Origin: CANNBR01 sp964604015
GTDB taxonomy: Bacteria > Babelota > Babeliae > Babelales > CAIQNR01
DNA length: 64,000 bases
Assembly (NCBI GenBank): GCA_964604015.1
Contig: CAZRXF010000012.1
Span: forward strand, 1-64,000
Direction of reading: 5' to 3'
In this document: piece after piece, positions 18,391 through 26,860 of the stretch
Layout of the letters: each line of letters begins with the position of its first letter
Position numbering within the stretch: position 1 is the first letter of the stretch
Translations under genes and position numbers: made by a program
The notes under the pieces: model-generated
What the model saw: the letters and a program-made list of their open reading frames with translations, nothing else
What the model was told of the DNA's origin: nothing
The model's database searches: none

Positions 18391-21068
18391 GAGCGCTCCT
18401 CACTATTTTTTTTGAAACGCCCGCGCCTGCCCGTTGGTTCTGCGATGTCCGGTGCCGCCTCTGTGGTAGATGATGAGGGGTCTGAGGCGTTGATCGTCTG
18501 GGGTTTATCAGCATTTTTCGCTTTTGCAGAATCTCCAAAGCGACCTCTTCGTGACTCTTTGTGTTCACCAGATCCATTTTCTGATTTACGGATTTTTTTG
18601 CGTTTTGCAAGGAACTCTTTTCGTTTTTGCTTACGTTCTTCCTTTAATTCAGCTTCCGCTTTATTAATGATCTGCTGTGTATGAGCAATGCTTGGATCAT
18701 TATCAAGGAATCTTTCAATGGCAGTTGATTCTTTTGATGTTCCAAAGAACATGCGAGAGATAGGATCACGTTTGTCTGCAGGGAAATCCATTTCTTGTGA
18801 AAGATCTTTTGATTCTTGCGCCTTATTAACGGTGTAGAAATCGACACTTTGTTCATCTTTGAGTGTGAGAATACGAGGAGAAATGAAGATGAGAATATTG
18901 GTCTTGATAGTTGTTTTTTGCTTGTTTTTGAACAGCCATCCAACAAGAGGAATATCACCAAGAATAGGTAGTTTCGTTTCAATATCGGTGACTTGATTTT
19001 GTGTGATACCACCAAGCACTACAATTTCACGGTTCTTTACTGCCACCGAGGTTGTGACACTTTTTGTGAAGGTGTTACCACTTGCTTGGTTGGTTGCATC
19101 GGTAAAGTCGGTCAAGTTGACGGTGATCGCCATTTGAACACTGCTATCAAGGCTGATCTGAGGCAAAATATTGACCGTTAAGTTTGCCGGAATAGAACCG
19201 AAGCTACCAGTAGGACCTTGCGAGCTGATAACACTACCCGTTTGTACCTGACGTGTTGTACCAACTGAGATGGAAGCGGCATAGTTATTCGTAGAAAGAA
19301 GGAAAGGGTTTGCGATGATGTTGGTGTCAGTGAACGATGAAAGTGCCTTAAAGATTGCCCACACACCACCTGCGGTTCCTGCCTGATTAACAGGACTACC
19401 GATAGTTAAATATGTCGAACCATCTCCCGTGGTACCGCCAGTTGCAAGAGATATTAAGTTTCCAAGTAATGAACCGGTTGTTGCATTAATGACCGGTCCT
19501 GAAGCATTACCTCCTGCAGCAGGAAACCCGGATGTTTGCATGTTAACATTTTGGAAAGGAATGTTAGGATTTTTGTTACGAATCTGCGATCCGAGTGCCT
19601 TGTTGTCAGTGGATGAAACGTTAATGATGAGGACTTCAATAGCGACTTCCGGTTGTAAAACATCAAGCTGTTGAATGATAGGCATTAATTTTTTGTAATC
19701 ACGTTCTTCTGCTTTGATGATAATGCGGTTTCCCGAAGGCTCAGCATTGATGGTCATTGGTCCAAAGTACTGGTTTCCATTTCTTACTCCCCCAAAAGTA
19801 CCGGCAGAGGTTCCCGATCCAAACGAAACAACATTGGTAAGGAGCGTGGCGAGATTTTGTGCATTCAGGTACTGGACCTCATAAATGTAGAGGGGCGAAT
19901 ACGGCATATCAAGGTCGACATCGATATTTTTTGTGATGAATTCCTCGATTTTTTCGAGTGATTTTGTAGGCCCAAGTAAAATTAGCGAGTTCGTTCGCTG
20001 TTCAACAATCAAGCGAACGTTTGCAGGGAAATACAGAGAATCAGGTTGTGCCTTTTGTCCCATGAAGCGGCTTGCCCCTTGTGGGCTTTCAGTTTTTGTT
20101 AGATCCGTGTACAGGTTGTACACATCGGTAGCATCAGCTTTCTTCAAACGTAGCACAGACATTGCTTCGGGCATTTCCTTATCAAGTTCTTGTACAATTC
20201 TCATGAGCGACCGGATGTTGATCGCCTTATCAGTAACGATGATCGCGTTAAGATCAGGAAAGGTATCAACAAGTGCTGTGCTGCTTGCAAGTTGGGAAAC
20301 AACCGTTGCGATGGTGGCAAGGGGTGTATTTTTTACAAAGAAGACATAGCGCACCTTCAGGTTGTTGTCAGGGAGCGCATCCACACTTGTGTTAAAGAAG
20401 GTAGGAAGAACTTCTTTGTTTGCATTCGTGACGGTGGTGATGCGGTAAAATCCAGTAATTTGGCTTTCAATAACCGCAAGCCCTGCCATGTCTAAGAATT
20501 TAAGAAAGAGTGCCCACGCATCAGCTCGTGAAAGTGGCTTATTTGATTTAAAGCTGATCTTATTACCTTTAAGGAGCCCAGCTCCTGGAGGTGGTGGGTT
20601 AATGTCATCATCAACAAAGAATTTTATCGCGAACAGTTCTTCGATGTAGCGTACAAGGTTTTCCAATGAAGCATCTTCAAAATAGAAGCGGATGAGTTGA
20701 TCTTTCTTCTGCTCTTCTTTGGACTGTTCTGCGCGTTTTGCTTTTTGAGCTGCTGTTTCTTCCGGTAGTGTAGGCTTCTTTTGTTCAGTAGTTACCACTG
20801 GCGGTTGAGGTTGGGTTTTTTGCTGTGGAGTGTTGTTCTGTTCAGGCTGAGCCGTTACTTCTGGCTTAAAAGCGAGTGCTTTTGTGTCGACTGGTGGGGG
20901 AGTTGGCAGTGTTGGGCCGGATGATTTTTTTTCTTGTGTGGAAGAAGTTTCTTCTTTTTTCTGTTCAAATACGCCTAACAATGAACGTGCTTCAGGCTGG
21001 CTTCCTGCAGGGGTAGCCTGTGCCAAGATACCAAGGAAGAGAAAAAGTTTTTTATTCATGCGCTTCAC
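18387..21068 (-). CDS. gspD: Type II secretion secretin GspD
   Basis: An 893-residue outer-membrane secretin. A signal peptide is followed by a Gln/Pro/Lys-rich linker (about 25-120), N0 (about 125-215, LIRFYFEDASLENLVRYIE), N1-N3 ring domains (FVKNTPLATIATVVSQL, ADATDVYNLYTDL, VQYLNAQNLATLLTNV) and the secretin core (about 460-720) with VAIEVLIINVSSTDNKALG, IVVLGGITQNQ and IPLVGWLFKNK. The charged C-terminal tail contains the short motif RRGRF twice; it could bind a pilotin or the cell wall. It follows gspC with a 4-base overlap, the canonical gspC-gspD order, so it is the more orthodox of the two secretins. Confidence 0.93.
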   Translation of the reverse strand: MKRMNKKLFLFLGILAQATPAGSQPEARSLLGVFEQKKEETSSTQEKKSSGPTLPTPPPVDTKALAFKPEVTAQPEQNNTPQQKTQPQPPVVTTEQKKPTLPEETAAQKAKRAEQSKEEQKKDQLIRFYFEDASLENLVRYIEELFAIKFFVDDDINPPPPGAGLLKGNKISFKSNKPLSRADAWALFLKFLDMAGLAVIESQITGFYRITTVTNANKEVLPTFFNTSVDALPDNNLKVRYVFFVKNTPLATIATVVSQLASSTALVDTFPDLNAIIVTDKAINIRSLMRIVQELDKEMPEAMSVLRLKKADATDVYNLYTDLTKTESPQGASRFMGQKAQPDSLYFPANVRLIVEQRTNSLILLGPTKSLEKIEEFITKNIDVDLDMPYSPLYIYEVQYLNAQNLATLLTNVVSFGSGTSAGTFGGVRNGNQYFGPMTINAEPSGNRIIIKAEERDYKKLMPIIQQLDVLQPEVAIEVLIINVSSTDNKALGSQIRNKNPNIPFQNVNMQTSGFPAAGGNASGPVINATTGSLLGNLISLATGGTTGDGSTYLTIGSPVNQAGTAGGVWAIFKALSSFTDTNIIANPFLLSTNNYAASISVGTTRQVQTGSVISSQGPTGSFGSIPANLTVNILPQISLDSSVQMAITVNLTDFTDATNQASGNTFTKSVTTSVAVKNREIVVLGGITQNQVTDIETKLPILGDIPLVGWLFKNKQKTTIKTNILIFISPRILTLKDEQSVDFYTVNKAQESKDLSQEMDFPADKRDPISRMFFGTSKESTAIERFLDNDPSIAHTQQIINKAEAELKEERKQKRKEFLAKRKKIRKSENGSGEHKESRRGRFGDSAKAKNADKPQTINASDPSSSTTEAAPDIAEPTGRRGRFKKNSEERS

Positions 21069-22225
21069 GATTCATTTGGAAGTGGGTGTTTTTTTACGTT
21101 ATCTTTTTTGCTTTTAGTCAGCATCTGCTCGCGTTGTTCTATCAAAATGTCTTGGGCTGTTTGTGCAAAGGTGTAGCGATCTTTCAAGATCTGTATACGT
21201 TCCTGTTCAAGTTCTTCAGGGCTTGGTCCGGTGAGTATGCCGACCTTTTCCTCTTCTTGTGCAAGCAGTTTTCGAGGAAGGATTAGAGGATCTTTAAGGT
21301 CTTTCAGAACGATGGAGAAAGCAAAAAGCTGTCCGCTTCTTTGACCGGTTACGGTGAAGCTATCTTCTAATTTTAGTTGAGCCAGGTGTCTGAAAATCTG
21401 AAGTCGTGAGTCGGTTGATGTTGTTTGAATACCGGCAATCGAGAGGATGATATCGCCCGGTTCAAGCCCAAGTACTGTTGGTAGACTTTCTGGAGCGATC
21501 TTTCCAATGCGGCATCCAATATTTTTTCCACGCTTGTAAACGGTAGTGATATCAAACATATCAATGAACTCTGCAAGCGTTTGCACCACTTCAACAAACG
21601 ATGTTGGATCGACTTCAATCGTAGCTGGATCTATTTTTTTAGCAGTTTGGATCCATCCATCTCGCATATCATTTTCAAGAACAGGGTCAGCGATATCCTT
21701 TTCACTCAGATACAATGTTTCAAATTGGCCATTTGAACGGATGAGGACGACGCGGTTATGTAAGATTCTCACAAGTTCTGCATCCTCGACAGCATCACCT
21801 ACTTTGTAGTTTTGTTCCTTCTTTGTTGCGTTATCTTCAATGACCACCACGTTATGACTCTCATCATTAAGAATCATAATACCTTTGAGTGTGATCTTGA
21901 GAGGTGGCAAGAACGGTACCAATGGGTCTTCCGGCACGGTAACGACAGAAGGAGAAGGAGCCGTAGGGATCTGGCTTACATAACTTGGTTCAAGCGGCGG
22001 CATAATTTTTTCGTGGTAGGTATCAAAGAGATCGTTCTCATAAATTTTTGTGATAGCAACCGGTTCTGCCTCAGTTGCAAAAGCAGAAGCTGCTTTCACG
22101 GCTAGTGTCTTTTTGCTGCCACTCATCTTTTTAGGAAGCGTTTGCTGTGTAAAAAAAATGAATCCCGCACAGACAAGCAGGAGCACGAGAAGTGAGGTGT
22201 TTAGGATCCAAAACGGATGTCTCAT
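21065..22225 (-). CDS. gspC: Type II secretion protein GspC
   Basis: A 386-residue bitopic inner-membrane protein linking the platform to the secretin. It has an N-terminal membrane helix (8-27, NTSLLVLLLVCAGFIFF), a Pro-rich linker, the homology-region domain (about 115-180, ITLKGIMILNDESHNVVVIED...NYKVGDAV) that binds the secretin N0 domain, and a PDZ domain (about 235-315, IGKIAPESLPTVLGLEPGDIILSIAGI). A C-terminal coiled stretch follows. First gene of the minus-strand secretion operon; AAGGA precedes the start and a promoter is visible upstream. Confidence 0.88.
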   Translation of the reverse strand: MRHPFWILNTSLLVLLLVCAGFIFFTQQTLPKKMSGSKKTLAVKAASAFATEAEPVAITKIYENDLFDTYHEKIMPPLEPSYVSQIPTAPSPSVVTVPEDPLVPFLPPLKITLKGIMILNDESHNVVVIEDNATKKEQNYKVGDAVEDAELVRILHNRVVLIRSNGQFETLYLSEKDIADPVLENDMRDGWIQTAKKIDPATIEVDPTSFVEVVQTLAEFIDMFDITTVYKRGKNIGCRIGKIAPESLPTVLGLEPGDIILSIAGIQTTSTDSRLQIFRHLAQLKLEDSFTVTGQRSGQLFAFSIVLKDLKDPLILPRKLLAQEEEKVGILTGPSPEELEQERIQILKDRYTFAQTAQDILIEQREQMLTKSKKDNVKKHPLPNES

Positions 22226-22257
22226 ACAAACGTCCTTTTAAAAGGGCCAATGAATGC

Positions 22258-22287
22258 ACAATACCTACGTACTGTTTTGCTTGTCAA
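22258..22287 (-). promoter_or_regulatory. Sigma-70-like promoter of the gspC operon
   Basis: On the minus strand, TTGACA (22287-22282), an 18-base spacer and TATTGT (22263-22258), about 33 bases before the gspC start. It should drive gspC-gspD-gspL-gspM-gspD2. Confidence 0.6.
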
Positions 22288-22312
22288 GTTTGGCTCACGG
22301 GAGCATAAAAAA

Positions 22313-23302
22313 TTAAGGAGCAGGTACTGTAGAAAGGATTTTTCGTATGACGGTATCAGGTGAAATCTCCTCCGCTTCTGCTTGGTAAGAAAGCAAAAGA
22401 CGATGACGCAGAATGGCAGGAGCTACAGCTTTGATATCATCAGGAATAACAAAGTGGCGAGAACGTAAGAAAGCGTGTGCCTGTGCTGCTTGTTGAATAC
22501 CCAGTGTTGCCCGAGGAGAAACTCCATATTGAATAAGAGGCGCAAGATCTTTCAAGTTGTAGGATTTTGGATCACGCGTTGCAAACACCAAATCAACGAT
22601 GTAGTTCTTGATTCGATCGTCAACGTATACCTTCTTGACCAGTTCCTGGGATGCAAAAATATCTTTTTTTGAAACAACAGCACGCACTTCAGAAAGATCG
22701 ATTCGTTTGTGGAGGATTTCTCGTTCCTGCTCTTTATTTGGATAGGTGACCAATAACTTAAAAAGGAAACGGTCAACCTGTGCTTCTGGTAGGCGATAGG
22801 TGCCCTCTTGCTCGATCGGGTTTTGTGTTGCAAAGACAAGAAACGGCATATCAAGGGGGAAGGTTTCAGATCCAATGGTTACTTGGTGTTCTTGCATAGC
22901 CTCAAGGAGCGCTGCCTGAACTTTGGCGGGAGCTCGGTTGATTTCGTCAGCCAGTACCAAGTTTGCAAAGATAGGACCTTTTTTTGTGACGAATTCTTGT
23001 GTTTTTGGATTGTAGATAAGGGTGCCGATAAGATCAGCTGGTAAAAGATCAGGAGTGAATTGAATGCGCGCAAAGTGAAGATCAAGTGCTTTGTTTACTG
23101 CTTTGATCATGGTTGTTTTTGCAACGCCAGGAACCCCTTCAAGGAGGATGTGCCCGTTGCATAAAATAGCGAGTTCAATAAAGGTAATGATTTCTTCTTG
23201 CCCAACAATTATTTTTGAAACTTCCGTTGAAAGAAGATTGAAGAGCGCGCTCTTTTCCTTAATGGACTCGATGACGTGAGTATCAAAAGCATTATTGTGC
23301 AT
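22313..23302 (-). CDS. MoxR-family AAA+ ATPase
   Basis: A 329-residue AAA+ chaperone-like ATPase. Walker A is GVPGVAKTT near residues 56-64, Walker B is LVLADEINRAPAK, and sensor 1 is FATQNPIEQEGTYRLPEAQVDRF, the diagnostic MoxR block. A helical lid domain completes it. MoxR proteins usually act with von Willebrand A-domain or DUF58 partners encoded beside them to mature or assemble other proteins; none is adjacent here. A clear AAGGAG precedes the start. It is on the same strand as the secretion operon, ending 87 bases before gspC, but gspC has its own promoter. Confidence 0.93.
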   Translation of the reverse strand: MHNNAFDTHVIESIKEKSALFNLLSTEVSKIIVGQEEIITFIELAILCNGHILLEGVPGVAKTTMIKAVNKALDLHFARIQFTPDLLPADLIGTLIYNPKTQEFVTKKGPIFANLVLADEINRAPAKVQAALLEAMQEHQVTIGSETFPLDMPFLVFATQNPIEQEGTYRLPEAQVDRFLFKLLVTYPNKEQEREILHKRIDLSEVRAVVSKKDIFASQELVKKVYVDDRIKNYIVDLVFATRDPKSYNLKDLAPLIQYGVSPRATLGIQQAAQAHAFLRSRHFVIPDDIKAVAPAILRHRLLLSYQAEAEEISPDTVIRKILSTVPAP

Positions 23303-23458
23303 GGCTACTCCTTATTCTTGCATTAAAAATCTCTTTAAAAAGTAGTCTAGCAAGGATTTTTATTCACGCAAATTAGTAGCTGAAAATGCGGATTTATCTT
23401 GTTTTTAAATGGTGCTACGCTAGGGCTGCTGTGTCATCCTTACCGATATGAGGGGTCC

Positions 23459-23983
23459 ATGATTTTATCTGGCAGAGAAATAAAGAGGCAGTTGGGCAAA
23501 AAATTACTCATTGAGCCGTTTAAAGAATCGCAGGTGGGGCCAAATAGTTATAATTTGCGTTTGCATGAAGACTTATTGGTGTACGAACGACCTGTTCTTG
23601 ATATGAAAACCCCTAACCCCGTCACAAAACTTACCATCCCCGAAGAAGGGTTGCTTCTTGAAAAAAACAAACTCTACCTCGGGCGCACTATAGAATACAC
23701 AAAAACTGAAGGGTATGTTCCCATGCTTGAAGGCCGCTCCTCAATTGGGAGGCTTGGGCTCTTTATTCATGTGACAGCTGGATTTGGGGATGTGGGCTTT
23801 GCTGGTTTTTGGACTCTTGAAATGTTTTGCATTCAGCCGATCAAAGTCTATGCCGGCATTGAGATCTGTCAGATTTTTTATCACTCGATTGAAGGCGATT
23901 ACGACACCTACTCAAGTACTAAATATCAAAATAACACGGGTGTGCAGCCTAGTTTGCTCTACAAAGATTTTGAAGAAAGGTAG
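23459..23983 (+). CDS. dcd: dCTP deaminase (possibly bifunctional with dUTPase)
   Basis: A 174-residue trimeric-fold enzyme that deaminates dCTP to dUTP for dTMP synthesis. MILSGREIKRQL is the family's N-terminus, PNSYNLRL the next block, and EGRSSIGRLGLFIHVTAGFGDVGFAGFWTLE the catalytic core with the Arg, Ser and Glu expected of the deaminase. The start is ATG 23459 behind GAGGGG; an upstream in-frame start at 23399 adds residues not seen in the family. No thymidylate synthase is nearby. Some Dcd proteins also hydrolyse dUTP; sequence alone does not settle that. Confidence 0.93.
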   Translation: MILSGREIKRQLGKKLLIEPFKESQVGPNSYNLRLHEDLLVYERPVLDMKTPNPVTKLTIPEEGLLLEKNKLYLGRTIEYTKTEGYVPMLEGRSSIGRLGLFIHVTAGFGDVGFAGFWTLEMFCIQPIKVYAGIEICQIFYHSIEGDYDTYSSTKYQNNTGVQPSLLYKDFEER

Positions 23984-23991
23984 GGCAAGGT

Positions 23992-24465
23992 ATGAAGAGG
24001 GGACTTCTTGCAAGTGTCTTCATCGTCAGTGTTCAGGGGCTGCTTTTTGGAGCAGAGTCATTTGGGGTTGAAATTGTTCCAGCGCTTGCTCGAACCCTTG
24101 CAGAACAAAGTTTTTACGATGCTGCTCTTGGTCGACTCAGGCAGGAGGTGGGTGAGCAGACCCCTAAATTTCCTCCTTTTAGTTCCTTCAAGACAAATCT
24201 AGAGACGGGGAAGAACTTGTGTCGTGTAAAGCAGCACGGGAGACTAGTTGCTTTGGTCGGGATCAACAGAGCCGAAGACGAGCATAGTTTTTACATTACA
24301 CTGTATGCAGCATCCCCCATGCTACGAATAGACGAACGCCAAGCGCTTCTTCAGGCGACATTACAGTTTGCTCGCGATGATCTGCACGCAGCTCAGACAA
24401 CTGTTATAATTCGAAAACGAAGAGCTTCAACGTCAAGCGGCGCTACGTCTGAAGGAAGTGAGTAA
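23992..24465 (+). CDS. Small exported protein, unknown
   Basis: A 157-residue protein eight bases after dcd. A plausible signal peptide (MKRGLLASVFIVSVQGLLFGA, cleavage near residue 21) precedes about 110 residues of mixed alpha/beta character and a basic Ser/Thr-rich tail. No family recognised. It probably shares the dcd transcript and converges on the broken ankyrin gene, with three bases between the two stop codons. Confidence 0.55.
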   Translation: MKRGLLASVFIVSVQGLLFGAESFGVEIVPALARTLAEQSFYDAALGRLRQEVGEQTPKFPPFSSFKTNLETGKNLCRVKQHGRLVALVGINRAEDEHSFYITLYAASPMLRIDERQALLQATLQFARDDLHAAQTTVIIRKRRASTSSGATSEGSE

Positions 24466-24468
24466 GTA

Positions 24469-25199
24469 TTATTTTCCATACTCATCAAAGATGCTGGAAA
24501 TAGCAGTGCGTGTTTCTTCGCATGGAAATTCTGCTGCTCGTTCTCGTGCTGTTTTGCCTTCAGGGTCAACAATTGATGTAGAGACTCCTTTTCTATCAAG
24601 CGCATTGAAAAGAGCACCTTTTTCGAGCGCAAGGCGGAGCAGTTTTGGGTCTCCAAGGCTGGTAATAAAGGTAAAAACAGTTCCTTCTTTTGCTGTATCG
24701 ATTCTTGCATTGGGATCGGTATGCCAAGCGAGCTGTGTTGTAAGAAAACCTATAATTACCTGCTGGCGATCAACAGGTTTTTGACTGATAAGCGTTCAAG
24801 TCGATACGTGGAGATTGCCTCGACTGTGTGTTGGGTAGCTGCAGCATCATGTTTTTCCGCTGCATTGGCATGTTTTGTATCAGTGCAAAGGTTAAAAGAA
24901 GGGATAGGGTTATCTTATTTATAAAGCCCTGCTGTTTGTTGTGCTAAAAAAGTTTGCCTAACCATGCCATAATAGACTCCGTCGCTCAATGTTTGAGCGT
25001 AGGTAAGATGTTTATTTGTAAGCACGGTAGCATTTAAAATACCGGCTAAAACTAAGGGGTTTTTATTTAGTAACGCAAGGCGGAATTGGAAAAACGTTGG
25101 TGGTTGAGGGGCTGGTGGTACATCATCAAGATCAATACCTGTAGCGGTACATTGTGTAAGGATGACAAGCATATAAAGAACTGATTTTACTTTAAACAT
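24469..25199 (-). pseudogene. Broken exported ankyrin-type gene
   Basis: Read leftward from ATG 25199 (TTTAGGA six bases upstream), a signal peptide (KSVLYMLVILTQCTATG) leads into ankyrin-like helices until a TAA at 24917-24915. The same frame then continues for 52 sense codons (NPIPSFNLCTDTKHANAAEK...) to a TAA at 24758-24756, and an overlapping shifted frame goes on coherently (TDPNARIDTAKEGTVFTFI, LEKGALFNALDRKG, EGKTARERAAEF) to a TAA at 24471-24469. One nonsense codon plus one frameshift would rebuild an ankyrin protein of about 240 residues. The first 94-residue piece could still be made. A sequencing error could explain one lesion, less likely both. Confidence 0.7.
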
Positions 25200-25220
25200 G
25201 TACATCCTAAATAAGGGATT

Positions 25221-25550
25221 TTATTGTTTTGAGGAAGGGGGCGTTGACCATTCTTCCAACATATGTGCAAAGCTTGCACGGTGCGCTTGTTGTTTTGCAA
25301 AGGCTTTCTCAACGAGGGAGATGGCCGCTTGGTTTTTTGTCGCTCGTGCATGTGCGAGATCTAATTTAGTAACTTGTGCCCCCTGGTCAAGGAGTCCCTT
25401 CATGTGCTTAAGATCCCCCCTGAAGCAAGCAAGGGTAAGTGCAGTTGCTCCTGCAGGAAAGGCGGGAAACTCATGAAAGGATTTTTCATGAGAAGCTCCA
25501 TGGAGTGAAAGGGTTATAAGTAGTACTGGAAAAATAAAAATCAATCTCAT
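25221..25550 (-). CDS. Small exported single-ankyrin protein
   Basis: A 109-residue protein with a signal peptide (MRLIFIFPVLLITLSLHGAS) and one recognisable ankyrin unit, ALTLACFRGDLKHMKGLLDQGAQVTKLDLAHAR, followed by a helical tail. A single ankyrin unit is seldom stable alone, so it may be a truncated relative of the neighbouring broken gene, which starts 21 bases downstream on the same strand. No clear ribosome site is visible. Confidence 0.5.
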   Translation of the reverse strand: MRLIFIFPVLLITLSLHGASHEKSFHEFPAFPAGATALTLACFRGDLKHMKGLLDQGAQVTKLDLAHARATKNQAAISLVEKAFAKQQAHRASFAHMLEEWSTPPSSKQ

Positions 25551-25629
25551 TGTATCCGCAAGGCTTTGGTTTGATTTTAAACTGTCTCACTTGGCAAGGA
25601 TGCTGGGAAATAAAAAAATGTAAAGTGTT

Positions 25630-26757
25630 TCAGGATCGTTGTATTGCAAGTGTGTCGGTGATTACTCCCTGCGTTCCTGCATGAATTTTTGCTTCCGTTT
25701 CAAGCACGGCTACCATGAGACGTTCCATTTTGGTTTCCAAGACCGATTCCTGTTCTTTATGTAACAGCCAAGGGATGGAACGATCAGCAAGATCTTGCTT
25801 AATAGCAGAACAGGTTTCTAGAGAGAGGCGTGTTCCTGTGAGTTTTAAGAAATAACAGTACCGTTCAACAAGGCTCCAATACAGTTCATTTACATCAAGG
25901 TCGTCTGGAATAACTTTTGTTTGGTGAAGATCCTGAAATGCATTTCCCAATTTTTTAAATGAATGCCAGGTTTGTACTTGATCTGAAGGTGCCCAGATGA
26001 TTTTATCTGTAGTGCAGGTTAAAAAACGCATACAAGTGGCTCTAACTCGTTCGGGTGTCGTGATGTGAATATCAACTTCTCGGGCAAGGTTCTTGGAAAC
26101 GTATTCAAAAAAGCCAAGAGGATCATTTTGAGCAAAGGAGAACTTTTCTCGAAATGCCTGAGATAGAAAATGTTTCGATTCTTGCCAAAAGCTAAAAGGA
26201 ACTACCGCAAGGTGTTGAGTAAAACGAGGTGAAGCTTTATCCAGGAATCGTTCAAGGGCAGGAGCTGCGATAAAAGGAGCACTTTTTACCTTCTGGTTAA
26301 AGAGACGCAGGGTCCCTTCGATAAATTCAGGTGACTGTTTGTTGTCGTGAGCAAACTCTAAAAATTGAGAAAGATGGCTCAAACTATACGGGAGAAATTC
26401 AGTTCCGTAGTCACGATTGTTAAATGTCTGGTTCAAAAACAATGAAACACCGTCACGAGAAAAATCGATCTTGGTAACAAAAAGACTGACACGTTTCTTT
26501 TCCTGAGGAAGTGGATTGGCAAAGAAGGAAGGAGCAAGAGCAGGTTGGGGCAGTGCCGGCCCTTTCGGTTCAAGTACGGTAAAGGTAGGAACTCGTTCTT
26601 CCTGTTGTTGAATCTTTTTTTTACCGGCTCGGCGTTCTTTGCGAGGTGCTGTTTGTTCTTGTGTTGGTGAGACGGTAGGACGTTGATTACTTTCCGGTTT
26701 TGCACTATGACTAAAAAAGATGCATGCTGAAATGAGTAAGAAAAGCGCTCTGTTCAT
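25630..26757 (-). CDS. Exported protein of unknown function
   Basis: A 375-residue protein. ATG 26757 is chosen because AGGAG lies just upstream and the product then begins with a signal peptide (MNRALFLLISACIFFSHSA). A basic Pro/Gln-rich linker (about 22-90) precedes a mostly helical domain rich in aromatic residues. No family recognised. Its divergence from gspF and its place between the two secretion blocks are the only functional hints; it could be a secretion accessory factor or a substrate. Confidence 0.6.
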   Translation of the reverse strand: MNRALFLLISACIFFSHSAKPESNQRPTVSPTQEQTAPRKERRAGKKKIQQQEERVPTFTVLEPKGPALPQPALAPSFFANPLPQEKKRVSLFVTKIDFSRDGVSLFLNQTFNNRDYGTEFLPYSLSHLSQFLEFAHDNKQSPEFIEGTLRLFNQKVKSAPFIAAPALERFLDKASPRFTQHLAVVPFSFWQESKHFLSQAFREKFSFAQNDPLGFFEYVSKNLAREVDIHITTPERVRATCMRFLTCTTDKIIWAPSDQVQTWHSFKKLGNAFQDLHQTKVIPDDLDVNELYWSLVERYCYFLKLTGTRLSLETCSAIKQDLADRSIPWLLHKEQESVLETKMERLMVAVLETEAKIHAGTQGVITDTLAIQRS

Positions 26758-26860
26758 CGATATCTCCTGCATTACCATAGACTAACAGTAGGCAGTGTAG
26801 CACGAAACGAAAAAAGAAGAGTACGTAGGCCAGGCAAGCGCGTAGAATAAGGGGTTGGCA

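Noticed and set aside
24458..24784. A plus-strand frame of 108 residues
   Set aside because: The minus strand in the same place encodes a coherent ankyrin-like sequence in a shifted frame; the plus reading is Ser/Arg-rich and has no family features.
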